Positions 45,047 to 55,803 are shown, counted from the first letter of the stretch. The stretch is DNA of 64,000 nucleotides from Pollutimonas bauzanensis (GCF_900129885.1 NZ_FQXE01000001.1:551086-615085); one strand, 5' to 3'. The notes: generated by a model not told the origin, from the letters alone. Numbers and translations are program-made.

Positions 45047-45616
45047 CTATGCGGCCGCGGCCTGGAAAGGGCCGATGCGTAGTAAAGGTTCGTCGTCATG
45101 GCTGGCCTGGCCGAACAGGCCGGGCTCGAAAAAAGGCTCTTCGCGCATCCCCGCCGCTAGCCCCCGCGCAAGGCCGGCAAACATGCCGCGCGAGGCGAGA
45201 TTGCCGGGGCTTACTGTGGTTTCGACATATTGGACGGCGGCCAAGCCGGGGCGGCGCAGCAGGTGGCGCAGCATGCGCAGGCCCAGGCCTTTGCCCCTGG
45301 CGCGCTCGTGCACCGCGACCTGCCAGACGAACAGCACATCCGGGCGCTGCGCGAGGACGTAGCCGGAAACAAAGCCTTCGAGCGCGTCGCCCGAACCCGC
45401 CAGCACGCAGGTGCCGGCGAAATGCTCGCTCAGCAGCAAGTAGGTATAGACAGAGTTGAGATCGAGCGGCGGGCAGTCGGCCACCAGGCGGTGGATGCCG
45501 GCCGCGTCGGTTTTGCCCGGCGCGCGCATCCATTCGCGGGCGTCCGCCGGCGCGCCCGCCCGCGCGCCAGCGGCGCAAGAGTCATTAGGGGTAAATAAGC
45601 TTGCGCAATCCGTCAC
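45047..45616 (-). CDS. ectA: Diaminobutyrate acetyltransferase
   Basis: 189 residues, GNAT fold. The acetyl-CoA loop is [18 protein letters not shown], preceded by [12 protein letters not shown]. It transfers acetyl to the gamma-amino group of diaminobutyrate. The first 28 residues (Ala/Arg-rich) precede the conserved [19 protein letters not shown]. The start overlaps the marR stop by 4 bp, which indicates translational coupling with the regulator. About 104 bp separate it from ectB, a longer gap than elsewhere in the operon. Confidence 0.92.
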   Translation of the reverse strand: MTDCASLFTPNDSCAAGARAGAPADAREWMRAPGKTDAAGIHRLVADCPPLDLNSVYTYLLLSEHFAGTCVLAGSGDALEGFVSGYVLAQRPDVLFVWQVAVHERARGKGLGLRMLRHLLRRPGLAAVQYVETTVSPGNLASRGMFAGLARGLAAGMREEPFFEPGLFGQASHDDEPLLRIGPFQAAAA

Positions 45617-46152
45617 ACCACCAATCCCGACTCGGGTAGCGCCCCCGTTGCGGGAACGTCGAGGATGGGCGAGGCGAGCTCGCCCGGCGCCTCCTTGGGC
45701 GCGATGCCGTCGGACTCCATCAGGTCCACGATGCGTTCAAGCGACATCGTCATCGTGATCTGCTCGAGTTCGGGCAAAGCATTGAGCGCATCCGAGAGCT
45801 TTTTCTGCAACGGCGAGGGCGTTTCCCTGGCGAGCTCTATGCCCGCCTCGGTGGCCGTGACGAAGACAATGCGGCGGTCTTCCCTGCCGCGCTCGCGGCG
45901 CACCAGCCCCTTGTCTTCGAGGCGGTCGAGTATGCCCACCACCGTGCTGGCGCTGACATGGATTTCGCGGCTGATCGCCGTGGCGGTAAGCGGCCCGCGG
46001 TCTATCACCGCCCTCAGGCAGATGAGCTGCGGCGCCGTGATGTTGCTGCAGGCCGCCAGTTGGCGCGAATGCAGGGCGATCGAACGCGTAATGCGCCGCA
46101 AGGCGCGCAGGATACGCAGATCGTATTGTTGGGTAGTCACTGTAGTATTCAT
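45613..46152 (-). CDS. MarR-family transcriptional regulator, candidate ectoine operon regulator
   Basis: 179 residues. The winged-helix core has [39 protein letters not shown] (recognition helix) and [19 protein letters not shown] (wing). The ATG at 46152 gives the standard MarR N-terminus; the open frame extends upstream to 46368 without family sequence. It sits directly before ectA, as EctR does in other ectoine producers, so EctR-like control is likely. An inverted repeat ATTTC-TATC-GAAAT at 46178-46191 could be its site. Confidence 0.87.
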   Translation of the reverse strand: MNTTVTTQQYDLRILRALRRITRSIALHSRQLAACSNITAPQLICLRAVIDRGPLTATAISREIHVSASTVVGILDRLEDKGLVRRERGREDRRIVFVTATEAGIELARETPSPLQKKLSDALNALPELEQITMTMSLERIVDLMESDGIAPKEAPGELASPILDVPATGALPESGLVV

Positions 46153-46177
46153 CTCAAAAAAGAGTTCAACTAAATTA

Positions 46178-46191
46178 ATTTCTATCGAAAT
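46178..46191. promoter_or_regulatory. Inverted repeat upstream of marR-ectABCD, candidate operator
   Basis: ATTTC-TATC-GAAAT is a perfect 5-bp inverted repeat with a 4-bp spacer, 26 bp before the marR ATG in an AT-rich island. An overlapping palindrome AAATTAATTT lies at 46173-46182. The position suits autoregulation by the MarR protein. Confidence 0.45.
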
Positions 46192-46369
46192 GATAAGTCC
46201 TGGAATGGATCGAGTCAAGCCATCGCGCGGCCCGCGGGCAAGCCCGCAGGAAGCCGCGGCGCCGGCGCAGGCGGGATGACGGGAAAGGGGAATGCGCAAG
46301 CGGCGCCCTGGGGCGCCGCTCGTTCGATGACAGGACGAAAGCTGCCGCAGGGAGCTGCGGCGGGGCAAG

Positions 46370-47827
46370 CTAGGCGGTGCCGCCCACAGTCAGGCCGTCC
46401 ATGCGCACCGTGGGCATGCCTACGCCCACGGGAACGCTCTGGCCTTCCTTGCCGCAGGTTCCGACCCCCGAGTCCAGCTGCAAATCATCGCCGATCAGGC
46501 TGACGCGGTTCATGGCGTCCGGGCCGTTGCCGATCAGCGTGGCGCCTTTGACCGGATAGCTGACCTTGCCGTTTTCTATCATATAGGCTTCGGAAGTCGA
46601 GAACACGAACTTGCCGCTGGTGATGTCGACCTGGCCGCCGCCGAAATTGACGGCGTACAGGCCTTTTTTTACCGAAGCGATGATTTCCGGCGGCGGCACC
46701 TGCCCGGCAAGCATGAAGGTGTTGGTCATGCGGGGCATGGGCAGATGCGCATAGGATTCGCGCCGCCCGTTGCCGGTCACCGGCATTTTCATGAGCCGGG
46801 CATTCATCGAGTCCTGCATATACCCTTTGAGGATGCCGTCTTCGATCAGCACGTTGCGCTGCGTCGCGTTGCCCTCGTCGTCGATGTTGAGCGAACCGCG
46901 CCTGTCGGCGATGGTGCCGTCGTCGATGACGGTCACGCCCTTGGAGGCGACGCGCTCGCCTATGCGCCCGGAAAAGATGCTGGAGCCCTTGCGATTGAAA
47001 TCGCCTTCGAGGCCATGCCCCACCGCCTCATGCAGCAGTATGCCCGGCCAGCCCGAGCCCAGCACCACGGTCATTTCGCCGGCCGGCGCGGGCTTGGCGT
47101 CGAGGTTGACGAGGGCCTCGTGGGTAGCGCGCTGCACATAGGAACGCAATACGTCATCGGTGAAATAGGCCAGGCCGCTGCGCCCGCCCCCGCCGCCATG
47201 GCCCATCTCGCGCCGGCCATTGCGTTCGGCGATCACCGTCAGCGAGAGGCGCACCAGCGGGCGGACATCGGCCGCCAGGCGGCCATCGCTGCCGGCGACC
47301 AGGATGACGTCGTATTCGGCGCCCAGGCCGGCCATGACCTGGATAATATGCGGGTCGGCGGCGCGCGCCATGGCTTCGAAGCGCTCGAGCAGGGCCACTT
47401 TTTCGGGCGCGGACAGCGTGTTGACCGGATCGATGGCGGGATAAAGCGCGTGTCCCAGGGGCGGATGCCCGCTTACCACTTTCTGGCGGCCGGCCCCCTG
47501 GCGGGCGATGGTGCGCACGACGCGCGCCGACGACAGCAGCGCATCGGGCGACAGCGTATCGGAATAGGCGAAAGCGGTTTTTTCGCCGCTGATGGCGCGC
47601 ACGCCCACCCCTTGTTCGATGGAAAAGCTGCCGGTCTTGACTATGCCTTCTTCAAGACTCCAGCCTTCGCTGCGCGTATATTGGAAATACAGGTCGGCAT
47701 AATCGACTTTGTGGGTAAAGATTTCGCCCAGCGCGCGCGCCATGTCGGATTCGCCCAGGCCCCAGGGGTCGAGCAGAACCGCTTTGGCGGTGGCCAGTGC
47801 GTTGATGGCAGGATCAGCAAGTTTCAT
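46370..47827 (-). CDS. tldD: Metalloprotease TldD
   Basis: 485 residues, full length for TldD. The zinc motif HExxxH is [18 protein letters not shown], and the C-terminal [20 protein letters not shown] with the final [17 protein letters not shown] are family blocks. With TldE it forms a heterodimeric protease that trims unfolded peptides and helps mature microcin B17-type products or degrade CcdA. tldE is not in the window. It lies 27 bp after the amidase gene, in the nit-tldD order typical of Burkholderiales. Confidence 0.95.
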   Translation of the reverse strand: MKLADPAINALATAKAVLLDPWGLGESDMARALGEIFTHKVDYADLYFQYTRSEGWSLEEGIVKTGSFSIEQGVGVRAISGEKTAFAYSDTLSPDALLSSARVVRTIARQGAGRQKVVSGHPPLGHALYPAIDPVNTLSAPEKVALLERFEAMARAADPHIIQVMAGLGAEYDVILVAGSDGRLAADVRPLVRLSLTVIAERNGRREMGHGGGGGRSGLAYFTDDVLRSYVQRATHEALVNLDAKPAPAGEMTVVLGSGWPGILLHEAVGHGLEGDFNRKGSSIFSGRIGERVASKGVTVIDDGTIADRRGSLNIDDEGNATQRNVLIEDGILKGYMQDSMNARLMKMPVTGNGRRESYAHLPMPRMTNTFMLAGQVPPPEIIASVKKGLYAVNFGGGQVDITSGKFVFSTSEAYMIENGKVSYPVKGATLIGNGPDAMNRVSLIGDDLQLDSGVGTCGKEGQSVPVGVGMPTVRMDGLTVGGTA

Positions 47828-47854
47828 AAAAGGAGTACCGTAACAAACGACAAA

Positions 47855-48673
47855 TCACATCGTTCGGTGTTTAAGGGCGGGCAAGGATGCGCGCACATCG
47901 GACAAGCGCTGAAGGTCGATGTCGCCAATGGCGAAACCGGGCCCTTCGGCGATACTGTCGACGATGTCGCCCCATGGATCAATTAGAACAGAATGCCCCC
48001 AGGTGCGGCGACCATTTTCGTGTTTGCCGCCTTGCGCCGAGGCCAGGACATAGCATTGATTTTCGATGGCGCGGGCGCGCAGCAGCACTTCCCAGTGCGC
48101 CGACCCGGTGGTATAGGTGAAAGCGGCCGGCAGGATAATGAGGTTTACCTGGCCCAGGGCCCTGAAGAATTCAGGAAAACGCAAATCGTAGCAAATCGAA
48201 AGCCCGACCCTGCCGCAAGGCGCCATGAAGGTTTGTGGCGGATTTTCCCCGGCGCGTATGGAAACCGATTCATCGTAAGATTCCTGGCCCTTGTTGAAAC
48301 CGAATAAATGGATTTTGTCGTAGCGCGCGATCCGCGTTCCGCTGGGGTCGTAAACCAAGCTCGAATTATAGATGCGGCCGGGATCGTCATTATCAAGAGG
48401 CAGGGTTCCGCCCACCAGCCATATACCGTGCTGTCTGGCCTGGCTGGAAAGAAAATCCTGGATGGGGCCGCTGCCGGGCATTTCCCTGATGGCGAGTTTA
48501 TCCGCGTCTTTATGTCCCATGAAGCAGAAATATTCAGGCAGCACGGCCAATTCGGCGCCAGCCTGCGCGGCGCGGGCTATCAATAATCCGGCCTCGCGCA
48601 GATTCTCATCGAGCCGGGCGCAGGAGACGGTTTGAATCGCCGCCACGCGAAAGTTATTCTTTATTTCAGTCAT
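47855..48673 (-). CDS. Carbon-nitrogen hydrolase, Nit/omega-amidase type
   Basis: About 272 residues. The catalytic Glu is in ELAVLPEYFCFMG, Lys in ARYDKIHLFGF and Cys in VGLSICYDLRFPEFFRALG, forming the nitrilase E-K-C triad. SAHWEVLLRARAIENQCYVL and TWGHSVLIDPWGDIV are Nit1-type blocks, pointing to deaminated-glutathione amidase/omega-amidase activity. The ATG at 48673 is chosen; an in-frame TTG six codons upstream is an alternative. Upstream partner of tldD in one unit. Confidence 0.88.
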   Translation of the reverse strand: MTEIKNNFRVAAIQTVSCARLDENLREAGLLIARAAQAGAELAVLPEYFCFMGHKDADKLAIREMPGSGPIQDFLSSQARQHGIWLVGGTLPLDNDDPGRIYNSSLVYDPSGTRIARYDKIHLFGFNKGQESYDESVSIRAGENPPQTFMAPCGRVGLSICYDLRFPEFFRALGQVNLIILPAAFTYTTGSAHWEVLLRARAIENQCYVLASAQGGKHENGRRTWGHSVLIDPWGDIVDSIAEGPGFAIGDIDLQRLSDVRASLPALKHRTM

Positions 48674-48844
48674 ATTATTGCCGTCATTCAAAGATCAAGG
48701 CGTCCCGCCAATACAAAATATAAAGACTTGGCTCATCATTTTGTTATTAAATATAAAGCGGACAAGTTAGAATTCGGTTTGGTCTTGATACCGCATTACC
48801 TCGTCTTGCGGCAAGTACTTGAATACATTCACCCAGGAACAACA

Positions 48845-49207
48845 ATGACCCGAGATACGTATTCTTCCCAGAAGCAAAAAATCGAAAAAGAGATACTCAA
48901 ATTGCAAAAACAGGCGCAGGCCCTGCAAACCAGACAGCGCGCGCCGGTCATAACGTCCATTATCCGCTCCATGCGCGAATACGATATCACGCCGGAGGAA
49001 ATCGCCGAAGCCTTCAACAAGAAAACCACGCGGGCCGTGGCGCGCAAGCCCGCTCCCGCGGCGGCGGGCGCCAAACGCCCGGTTCCGCCCAAGTACCGCC
49101 ATCCCCAGACCGGAGCCACCTGGACTGGCCGCGGCAAGGCGCCACGCTGGGTGACCGCCGCCGAAGCCGAAGGCCAGAACCGCGCCGACTTCCTGATCAA
49201 GGCGTAA
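48845..49207 (+). CDS. H-NS family histone-like nucleoid protein
   Basis: 120 residues. The N-terminal coiled coil (KQKIEKEILKLQKQAQALQT) gives dimerisation and the C-terminal DNA-binding core is YRHPQTGATWTGRGKAPRW, the standard betaproteobacterial form of the H-NS motif. A long Ala/Lys/Pro linker (AVARKPAPAAAGAKRPVP) joins them. It silences AT-rich and acquired DNA. The ATG at 48845 is preferred because the family always begins close to the coiled coil; the upstream frame has no similarity. Confidence 0.9.
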   Translation: MTRDTYSSQKQKIEKEILKLQKQAQALQTRQRAPVITSIIRSMREYDITPEEIAEAFNKKTTRAVARKPAPAAAGAKRPVPPKYRHPQTGATWTGRGKAPRWVTAAEAEGQNRADFLIKA

Positions 49208-49255
49208 GCCCCGGCGGCCAGTGCGGCGCAAGCCGCCTGGCCGCGTTCGAGCCGC

Positions 49256-49903
49256 CTAGCGGCCGCGCTTGTAATTCACTTCGCGCACTTGGCCATTATT
49301 GCCTGGAAAGCCGTCGAACACAGCTTGAGCCAGATAAGGCACCGCCTGCGCGAGATTATCCGACGAACTGACATTCACGGCGCTAGAACGGTACACCTCC
49401 GCGCCGTTGTTTTGATTATCCTTGATAATCACCGTCAAAGTATTTTTATAAACTTCGACCGGTTCGCTGCGCACCGATGGCGCCATATATATACCGCCGC
49501 CCCAGCCGCGATAACCGCCATAATAGCCGCCGAACGCCGGGCCGAAACCCCAGCCGTCCATATAAGGGTCGTAATATCGCTGCACCCAGACCTGGCTGAG
49601 CGGATTTTCATAATTGATCGACACGTCGAACCTTGCGGTTTGCCCCGAGCGCGCCTCGACCAGCCCGGTCGGGCCCATGGCCGCCCTCACGGTATCGGCC
49701 ACCGATTCGAATTCCAGATTATTGAGCTGGTTGGTGGAAGGCACTATGCGATAGGACTGCCCCTGCGCATTCGCGGGCCACTTCTGGTAGCTGGTCACGC
49801 GCGCCGAAAGGGTCGACGCGCAGCCCGCCACCAGAAAGAGGCTGGCCATGACCATCCAGAACCATAATATCGAGCCATTAGAACGCCTTACTCTGTTCCA
49901 CAT
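49256..49903 (-). CDS. DUF4136 lipoprotein
   Basis: About 215 residues. A lipoprotein signal with lipobox LVAGC follows the hydrophobic stretch FWMVMASLFLVAG, so the mature protein starts at Cys and is lipid-anchored. The body has SYQKWPANAQGQSYRIVPS, then a Gly/Tyr-rich segment (FGPAFGGYYGGYRGWGGGIY), and VNVSSSDNLAQAVPYLAQAV, fitting DUF4136. AGGGG lies six bases before the ATG at 49903, which is preferred over one six codons earlier. Outer membrane or periplasmic role unknown. Confidence 0.82.
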   Translation of the reverse strand: MWNRVRRSNGSILWFWMVMASLFLVAGCASTLSARVTSYQKWPANAQGQSYRIVPSTNQLNNLEFESVADTVRAAMGPTGLVEARSGQTARFDVSINYENPLSQVWVQRYYDPYMDGWGFGPAFGGYYGGYRGWGGGIYMAPSVRSEPVEVYKNTLTVIIKDNQNNGAEVYRSSAVNVSSSDNLAQAVPYLAQAVFDGFPGNNGQVREVNYKRGR

Positions 49904-50088
49904 GCTATTCCCCTGCTTCATATTGAATTAAGCGGCGCGGCATCTGCCGGGCCGCGCACCACAAAACATTGCATACTGCCATTGCCATGAGACCGCCGCA
50001 TCGCGCCAAAGGTTGCATTTTCCCAGTAAAAACCGCGGCGCGGCGCAAATACTACAATAGCCCATCATTGAACAGCGAGTTCCCAGCC

Positions 50089-52797
50089 ATGCGTACCGAC
50101 ACAGCACCCACCATATCGCGCCACGACTACCGGCCCTACCCCTATCGCCTGCCCGAGGTCGCCCTGCAATTCGACCTGGACGCGGCGCAAACCCGGGTCC
50201 GCTCGCGGCTGGTCTTCGAGCGCGTGGGCGACGAAAACCAGCCTCTGGTCCTCAACGGGCAAGATCTGGACCTGGAATCCCTGGCGCTGGACGGGCAGGC
50301 GCTGAATGCCAGCCAGTATCAGTTGCAGGATGAAATGCTGACGGTCTTCCCCAAGACGGCGCGCTTCACCCTGGAGATCACCAGCCTGTGCAGGCCGGCG
50401 CAGAATTCCAGCCTGATGGGCCTGTATGTATCGGGCGACAAGCTGTTCACCCAGTGCGAGGCCGAAGGCTTTCGCCGCATTACCTGGTTTCCCGATCGCC
50501 CCGACGTCATGTCGCGCTACCAGGTGACCCTGCGCGCCGATAAAGAACGCTATCCCCTGCTGCTGTCCAACGGCAACCGGCTGCAGGCCGGCGACCTGCC
50601 CGACGGCCGCCACCAGGCCGTCTGGGAAGACCCGCACCCCAAGCCCTGCTATCTGTTCGCCCTGGTGGCGGGCGACTTCGCCTGCCGCGAGCAAACCCTG
50701 CGCACCCGCAGCGGACGCGACGCGCTGCTGCAGATCTACAGCGACCGCGGCTCCGAAAACAAGACGCAATGGGCGCTGGACTGCCTGGTCCGCTCGGTGC
50801 AATGGGACGAGCAGCGCTTCGGGCTGGAGCTGGACCTGGACCGCTTCATGGTGGTCGCCGCCAGGGACTTCAATATGGGGGCCATGGAAAACAAGGGTTT
50901 GAATGTATTCAATTCCGCCTATGTCCTGGCCGACAAGGATTCCGCCACCGATCCGGCCTACCGGGCCATCGAAGCGGTCATCGGCCATGAGTATTTTCAT
51001 AACTGGACCGGCAACCGCGTCACCTGCCGCGACTGGTTTCAGCTGTCGCTCAAGGAAGGCCTGACGGTATTCCGCGACCAGGAGTTCTCGGCCGACATGC
51101 TGGCGCAGGACTTGTCCGGCGCCGAAGCCGCCAGCGCGCGGGCCGTCAAGCGCATCGATGACGTCAGCACCTTGCGCATAGCCCAGTTCCCCGAAGACGC
51201 GGGACCCATGGCGCATCCCATAAGGCCCGAAAGCTATCAGGAAATCGGCAATTTCTACACGGCGACCGTGTACGAGAAAGGCGCCGAGGTGATACGCATG
51301 CAGCACACCATACTGGGCGAGGCGGGCTTCCGGGCCGGCATGGACGAGTATTTCCGCCGCCATGACGGCGCCGCCGTCACCTGCGACGACTTCGTGAGCG
51401 CCATGGAATCGGTATATGTACAGCAGAATCCGGGCAAGAATCTGGATGTCTTCCGCCGCTGGTACAGCCAGGCGGGCACGCCCCGCGTCAAGGTCGAACT
51501 GGCCTACGACGCCGCCAGAAAAACCTGCGCCGTCACCCTGAGCCAGCATTGCGAGCCGGTCGGCATAGAAAAGCTGCAGTCTCCCGCGCTGCCGAAACCG
51601 CCGCTGCATATTCCCTTCGCGCTGGGCTTGCTGGACCAGCAAGGCAGGCCGCTGGCCATCGAGCATGGCGGCCGCGCGCTGGACACGGTCCTGCTGGAAC
51701 TGGTCGATGAACGGCAAACCTGGGAATTTCCCAATATCCCCGAAAAACCCGTGCCCTCGCTGCTGCGCGATTTTTCGGCGCCCGTCATCGTCGAGTTCGA
51801 AAGACAGGACGCCGAACTGACGCTGCTGGCGCAACACGACCCCGACCCCTACGCCCGCTGGGAAGCCGTCCAGGAGCTCGCCACGCGCCAATTGCTGGCC
51901 TTGGTGCGCGCCTTCACCGATGGCGGAGAGCCCGTCGTCCATCCCGGCCTGGCCGATACCTGGCGCGGCCTGCTGCGCGACCCGGGCCTGAGCGCGGCCT
52001 ACAAAACCAGAATACTCAGCCAGCCGACCGAAAAAGAGTTGCTGGAAAAAACCAGTCCGATGAATCCCGCCGCCGTCGTGCAGGCCGGCAGGCATTTGCG
52101 CGGCCAGTTGGGCCAGGCCCTGGCGCCCCTCTGGCTTGAAACCTATCATGCCTGCGCCGATGACGCGGAGCAATACCGGCCCGACCCCCTTTCCTCCGGC
52201 CGCCGCTCGCTGCGCAATCTATGCCTGCACTACCTGATGGCCGCGGCGCATCCCGAGGCGCAGGCCTTGGCGGCGGCGCAGTATTACGGCGCGGGCAACA
52301 TGACGGACCGCATGGGCGGTCTGTCCGCGCTGGTCCATTTTTCCGCCGGGGCGCCAAGCCAGGAGGCGCTGAACCACTTCTACGAACAATGGCAGCAGGA
52401 TCCCCTGGTCATAGACAAATGGTTTGCGCTGCAGGCCGGCGCGCCGGGCACGACGGTCGAAACCGTGAGGGCCCTGATGCTGCATCCCGCCTTTTCCCTG
52501 CGCAACCCGAACCGGGCCCGCTCGCTGATCTTCCAGTTCTGCATGAACAATCTGCAGGGCGTGCATACGCCGCAAGGCTATGAATTCTGGGCCGAGCAGG
52601 TCATGGCGCTGGATGAGCTCAACCCCGAGATCGCCGCGCGCCTGGCGCGGGCGTTCGACAACTGGGCGCGCTTCGCCGCGCCCAACCGCGACGCCATGCA
52701 CGACGCCCTGCAGCGCATACAGCGGCACCCGGCGCTGTCGCGCAACGTAGCGGAAATCATTTCCAAGGCCTTGAAAATACAGCAGGAGTACAAATGA
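50089..52797 (+). CDS. pepN: Aminopeptidase N
   Basis: 902 residues from ATG 50089. The exopeptidase motif GAMENKG begins at residue 264 and the zinc site HEYFHNW with H300 and H304, followed by the distal Glu in SLKEGLTVF, completes a gluzincin M1 active site. The C-terminal helical domain (DUF3458 type) runs to the end. It is the major broad-specificity aminopeptidase for peptide turnover in the cytoplasm. The open frame upstream to 49969 lacks family sequence. It overlaps fbp by 4 bp (ATGA). Confidence 0.95.
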   Translation: MRTDTAPTISRHDYRPYPYRLPEVALQFDLDAAQTRVRSRLVFERVGDENQPLVLNGQDLDLESLALDGQALNASQYQLQDEMLTVFPKTARFTLEITSLCRPAQNSSLMGLYVSGDKLFTQCEAEGFRRITWFPDRPDVMSRYQVTLRADKERYPLLLSNGNRLQAGDLPDGRHQAVWEDPHPKPCYLFALVAGDFACREQTLRTRSGRDALLQIYSDRGSENKTQWALDCLVRSVQWDEQRFGLELDLDRFMVVAARDFNMGAMENKGLNVFNSAYVLADKDSATDPAYRAIEAVIGHEYFHNWTGNRVTCRDWFQLSLKEGLTVFRDQEFSADMLAQDLSGAEAASARAVKRIDDVSTLRIAQFPEDAGPMAHPIRPESYQEIGNFYTATVYEKGAEVIRMQHTILGEAGFRAGMDEYFRRHDGAAVTCDDFVSAMESVYVQQNPGKNLDVFRRWYSQAGTPRVKVELAYDAARKTCAVTLSQHCEPVGIEKLQSPALPKPPLHIPFALGLLDQQGRPLAIEHGGRALDTVLLELVDERQTWEFPNIPEKPVPSLLRDFSAPVIVEFERQDAELTLLAQHDPDPYARWEAVQELATRQLLALVRAFTDGGEPVVHPGLADTWRGLLRDPGLSAAYKTRILSQPTEKELLEKTSPMNPAAVVQAGRHLRGQLGQALAPLWLETYHACADDAEQYRPDPLSSGRRSLRNLCLHYLMAAAHPEAQALAAAQYYGAGNMTDRMGGLSALVHFSAGAPSQEALNHFYEQWQQDPLVIDKWFALQAGAPGTTVETVRALMLHPAFSLRNPNRARSLIFQFCMNNLQGVHTPQGYEFWAEQVMALDELNPEIAARLARAFDNWARFAAPNRDAMHDALQRIQRHPALSRNVAEIISKALKIQQEYK

Positions 52798-53807
52798 AAC
52801 GCAAAACACTGACGCAGTACCTGGTCGAGCAGCAAAGAAAGAAACAGGCCGTCTCGGCCGAAGTGCGCCTGCTCATCGAAACCGTGTCGCGCGCCTGCAA
52901 GGCGATAGGCCACGCGGTAAGCAAAGGCGCCCTGGGCGGCGTGCTGGGCAGCCTGGAAAGCGAGAATGTGCAGGGGGAAGTGCAAAAGAAGCTGGACGTC
53001 CTGTCCAATGAGATCCTGCTGGAAGCCAACGAATGGGGCGGGCACCTGGCCGCGATGGCTTCCGAAGAAATGGAGACCATACACCGCATCCCCAACCGCT
53101 ACCCCAAGGGCGAATACCTGCTGCTGTTCGATCCCCTGGACGGCTCGTCCAACATAGACGTGAACGTCTCCATAGGCACGATATTCTCGGTGCTGCATGC
53201 GCCGCAGCATGCCTCCGGGCGCGATGTGGACGAGGACGATTTCCTGCAGCCGGGCGTGCGCCAGGTCGCCGCCGGCTATGCCGTGTACGGCCCGCAGACC
53301 ATGCTGGTCCTGACGGTGGGGACGGGCGTGGTGGGGTTCACGCTGGACCGCGAAATGGGCTCATGGGTGCTGACCGATGACAACATCACCATCCCCGAGC
53401 AGACCGCCGAATTCGCCATCAATATGTCGAATATGCGCCACTGGGAAGCGCCGGTCAAACGCTATATCGATGACTGCCTGGCCGGCGAGACCGGCCCCCT
53501 GGGCAAAGACTACAACATGCGCTGGATCGCTTCCATGGTGGCCGACGTGCATCGCATCCTCACGCGCGGCGGCATCTTCATGTATCCGCGCGACGAACGG
53601 CCCGCGGGCAAGGCCGGCAAATTGCGCCTGATGTACGAAGCCAACCCCATGAGCTTTATTGTCGAGCAGGCCGGCGGCGCCGCCCACGACGGCAGCCGGC
53701 GCATCCTCGATGTGCAGCCCACGGCGCTGCACCAGCGCATAGGCGTAATACTGGGGTCCAGGGAAGAGGTCGAACGGGTGCGGCGCTACCACCAGGAAGC
53801 GCTGTAG
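52794..53807 (+). CDS. fbp: Fructose-1,6-bisphosphatase class I
   Basis: 337 residues. [19 protein letters not shown] holds the metal and phosphate ligands of class I FBPase, with [20 protein letters not shown] and [20 protein letters not shown] as substrate blocks. It dephosphorylates fructose-1,6-bisphosphate in gluconeogenesis. It begins within the pepN stop codon, so the two are translationally coupled. The N-terminal [20 protein letters not shown] is the normal start. Confidence 0.96.
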   Translation: MKRKTLTQYLVEQQRKKQAVSAEVRLLIETVSRACKAIGHAVSKGALGGVLGSLESENVQGEVQKKLDVLSNEILLEANEWGGHLAAMASEEMETIHRIPNRYPKGEYLLLFDPLDGSSNIDVNVSIGTIFSVLHAPQHASGRDVDEDDFLQPGVRQVAAGYAVYGPQTMLVLTVGTGVVGFTLDREMGSWVLTDDNITIPEQTAEFAINMSNMRHWEAPVKRYIDDCLAGETGPLGKDYNMRWIASMVADVHRILTRGGIFMYPRDERPAGKAGKLRLMYEANPMSFIVEQAGGAAHDGSRRILDVQPTALHQRIGVILGSREEVERVRRYHQEAL

Positions 53808-53813
53808 CCGTCA

Positions 53814-53845
53814 ACCCTGGGTAGCCAGCCCCGTCAATCCAGGGT
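53814..53845. terminator. Weak hairpin between convergent fbp and quinone reductase genes
   Basis: ACCCTGG and CCAGGGT pair over 7 bp across an 18-base loop, overlapping the stop region of the leftward gene. No T run is present, so termination is uncertain. Confidence 0.35.
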
Positions 53846-54820
53846 AAGAATGGTCGCCCCCGTGGTCTTGCGGCTTTGCAGGGCCTCCTGGGCGGCGCCG
53901 GCGTCTTCCAGGGCGAAACGCTGGCCTATGGTGATGCCGATTTTCTTTTTGGCCACCAGGCCGAAGAGCTCGTCCGACGCGGCCTGCATCTTTTCCAGGG
54001 TCGGCACGTGCGTCCCCAGCGTGGGGCGGGTGACGAACAGCGAACCCTTGGCGGCCAATATGCCCAGGTTGACGCCCTCGACCGGCCCCGAGGCATTGCC
54101 GAAGCTGACCATCAAGCCGCGCGGCTCCAGGCAGTCCAGCGATGCGAGCCAGGTATCCTTGCCCACGCCATCGTACACGACAGGCACTTTCTTGCCATTG
54201 GTCAGTTCCTTGACCCGCTCCACCACGTCTTCCCTGGAATAGTCTATGACTTCCCAGGCGCCGTGGGCCTTGGCGAGAGCGGCCTTTTCGGCGGTGGACG
54301 CCGTGCCGATGAGCTTGACGCCCAGGGCCTTGGCCCATTGGCAGGCAATCAGGCCGACGCCGCCGGCCGCGGCATGAAACAATATGGTTTCGCCGCCTTG
54401 CAGGCGGTAGGTCTGGCGGAACAGGTACTGCACCGTCAGGCCCTTGAGCATCAGCGCGGCGGCCTGGTCGAAGTCGACGCCCCCGGGTATCTTGACGACG
54501 CGGTCGGCGGGCACATTGCGCGCCTCGGCATAGGCGCCCAGGGGGCTCTGGCCGTACGCGACGCGGTCGCCCACCTTCAAGTGCCTGACGCCGGCGCCCA
54601 CGGCCTCGACCACCCCCGACGCTTCAAAGCCCAGGCCATGGGGCAAGGGGTGCTTGTACAGCCCGCTTCGGTAGTAGATGTCGATGAAATTCAGGCCCAC
54701 CGCTTTCTGGCGTATGGTGACCTCGTTTTTTTCGGGTGGCGGCACCTGCACCGAAACGAGCTTGAGCACTTCGGGGCCACCGTTTTCTTCGATACGTATT
54801 GCTTTGACCTGGTTTTCCAA
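53834..54820 (-). CDS. NADPH:quinone oxidoreductase (zinc-free MDR family)
   Basis: 328 residues. Medium-chain reductase features: VGLNFIDIYYRSGLYKHPLP, GLGFEASGVVEAVGAGVRHL and the nucleotide motif LFHAAAGGVGLIACQWAKAL (AxxGxxG). The lack of the structural-zinc Cys cluster and the DIYYRSGLY segment match the Qor/zeta-crystallin group. It reduces quinones by one or two electrons with NADPH. The start codon is TTG with AAGGAG six bases before it. Monocistronic, convergent with fbp. Confidence 0.93.
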   Translation of the reverse strand: MENQVKAIRIEENGGPEVLKLVSVQVPPPEKNEVTIRQKAVGLNFIDIYYRSGLYKHPLPHGLGFEASGVVEAVGAGVRHLKVGDRVAYGQSPLGAYAEARNVPADRVVKIPGGVDFDQAAALMLKGLTVQYLFRQTYRLQGGETILFHAAAGGVGLIACQWAKALGVKLIGTASTAEKAALAKAHGAWEVIDYSREDVVERVKELTNGKKVPVVYDGVGKDTWLASLDCLEPRGLMVSFGNASGPVEGVNLGILAAKGSLFVTRPTLGTHVPTLEKMQAASDELFGLVAKKKIGITIGQRFALEDAGAAQEALQSRKTTGATILTLD

Positions 54821-54915
54821 GACGGACTCCTTTCATAGACATAACATGGACAGACGCCGGCTGCGCGATAATAGCGCCTAGTTTAAATCCTTATTGCGAC
54901 CCTGTACCTGAAAAT

Positions 54916-55803
54916 ATGAATCGTCAGCGTGCTCTATTTGCGATTCATATCGCTGCCGTGCTGTTCGGCCTGACCGGCATTTTTGGCGAGCTCATCCAGG
55001 CCGACGCCATGGCCATTACCGCCGGCCGGGCGAGCTTCGCCGTTTTCGCCCTGTTCGCCTTCATACGCTTCCAGGGCGGCTCGCTGACGCAAGGCCTCAA
55101 GGCCGGCAGCATAGGCGTGCTGGCCGCGGCGGGCGCCATGCTGGCCGTGCATTGGGTCACCTTCTTCATTGCGGTGAAAATCGCCGGCGTCGCCGTCGCC
55201 ACCCTGGGCTTTGCCAGCTTCCCGGCCTTCATCACCCTGTGCGAATGCCTTTTCTTCAAAGAAAGAATCAGCATTGCAGAATGGCTGATATTGCTGCTGG
55301 TCACCCTGGGCCTGGTGCTGGTCACGCCCTCCTTCGACTTGCGGGACGAGGCGACCGTGGGCCTGGCCTGGGCCATCCTGTCGGGCCTGGCCTTCGCCAT
55401 CTTCACGCTGGTCAACCGCCGCGCCGCCGCGCATATCCCGGCGCAGCAAGTCGCCTGCTGGGAAAACCTGGTGGTGGCCCTGCTTACCCTGCCTTTTTCC
55501 TTCCCGGCCATGGCCGGGCTGGACGCCCTGGACTGGCTATGGATAGCGCTGCTGGGCGTATTCTGCACCGCCCTGTCCCATTACCTGCTGGTATCCAGCC
55601 TCATGACCTTGAAGGCCCGCAGCGCGGGCATCGTGATCGCGCTCGAGCCCATCTATGCGATTTTCTTCGCGGCCGTGCTGTTCGCCCAGTACCCGTCGGC
55701 GCGGGCGCTGTTCGGCGGCGCCTTGATGATAGGCGCCATCGTATGGTCGGGCCTGCGCCAGCCTGAAAGCAGGGCCGCCCGGAAAATCAGCGCTGCGCGA
55801 TGA
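54916..55803 (+). CDS. EamA/DMT-superfamily transporter
   Basis: 295 residues with ten predicted helices. The duplicated EamA unit is visible: HIAAVLFGLTGIFGELIQAD in repeat one and GLAWAILSGLAFAIFTLVNR in repeat two, ending RSAGIVIALEPIYAIFFAAV (read as the usual last helices). Members export metabolites such as amino acids or purines; the substrate is not predictable here. The last 17 bp overlap the convergent dehydrogenase gene, so each gene's 3' end encodes part of the other. Confidence 0.88.
   Translation: MNRQRALFAIHIAAVLFGLTGIFGELIQADAMAITAGRASFAVFALFAFIRFQGGSLTQGLKAGSIGVLAAAGAMLAVHWVTFFIAVKIAGVAVATLGFASFPAFITLCECLFFKERISIAEWLILLLVTLGLVLVTPSFDLRDEATVGLAWAILSGLAFAIFTLVNRRAAAHIPAQQVACWENLVVALLTLPFSFPAMAGLDALDWLWIALLGVFCTALSHYLLVSSLMTLKARSAGIVIALEPIYAIFFAAVLFAQYPSARALFGGALMIGAIVWSGLRQPESRAARKISAAR

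Noticed and set aside
50065-52173. Leftward open frame of about 702 codons inside pepN
   Set aside because: pepN has full M1 peptidase motifs on the plus strand; the opposite frame has no recognisable domain.
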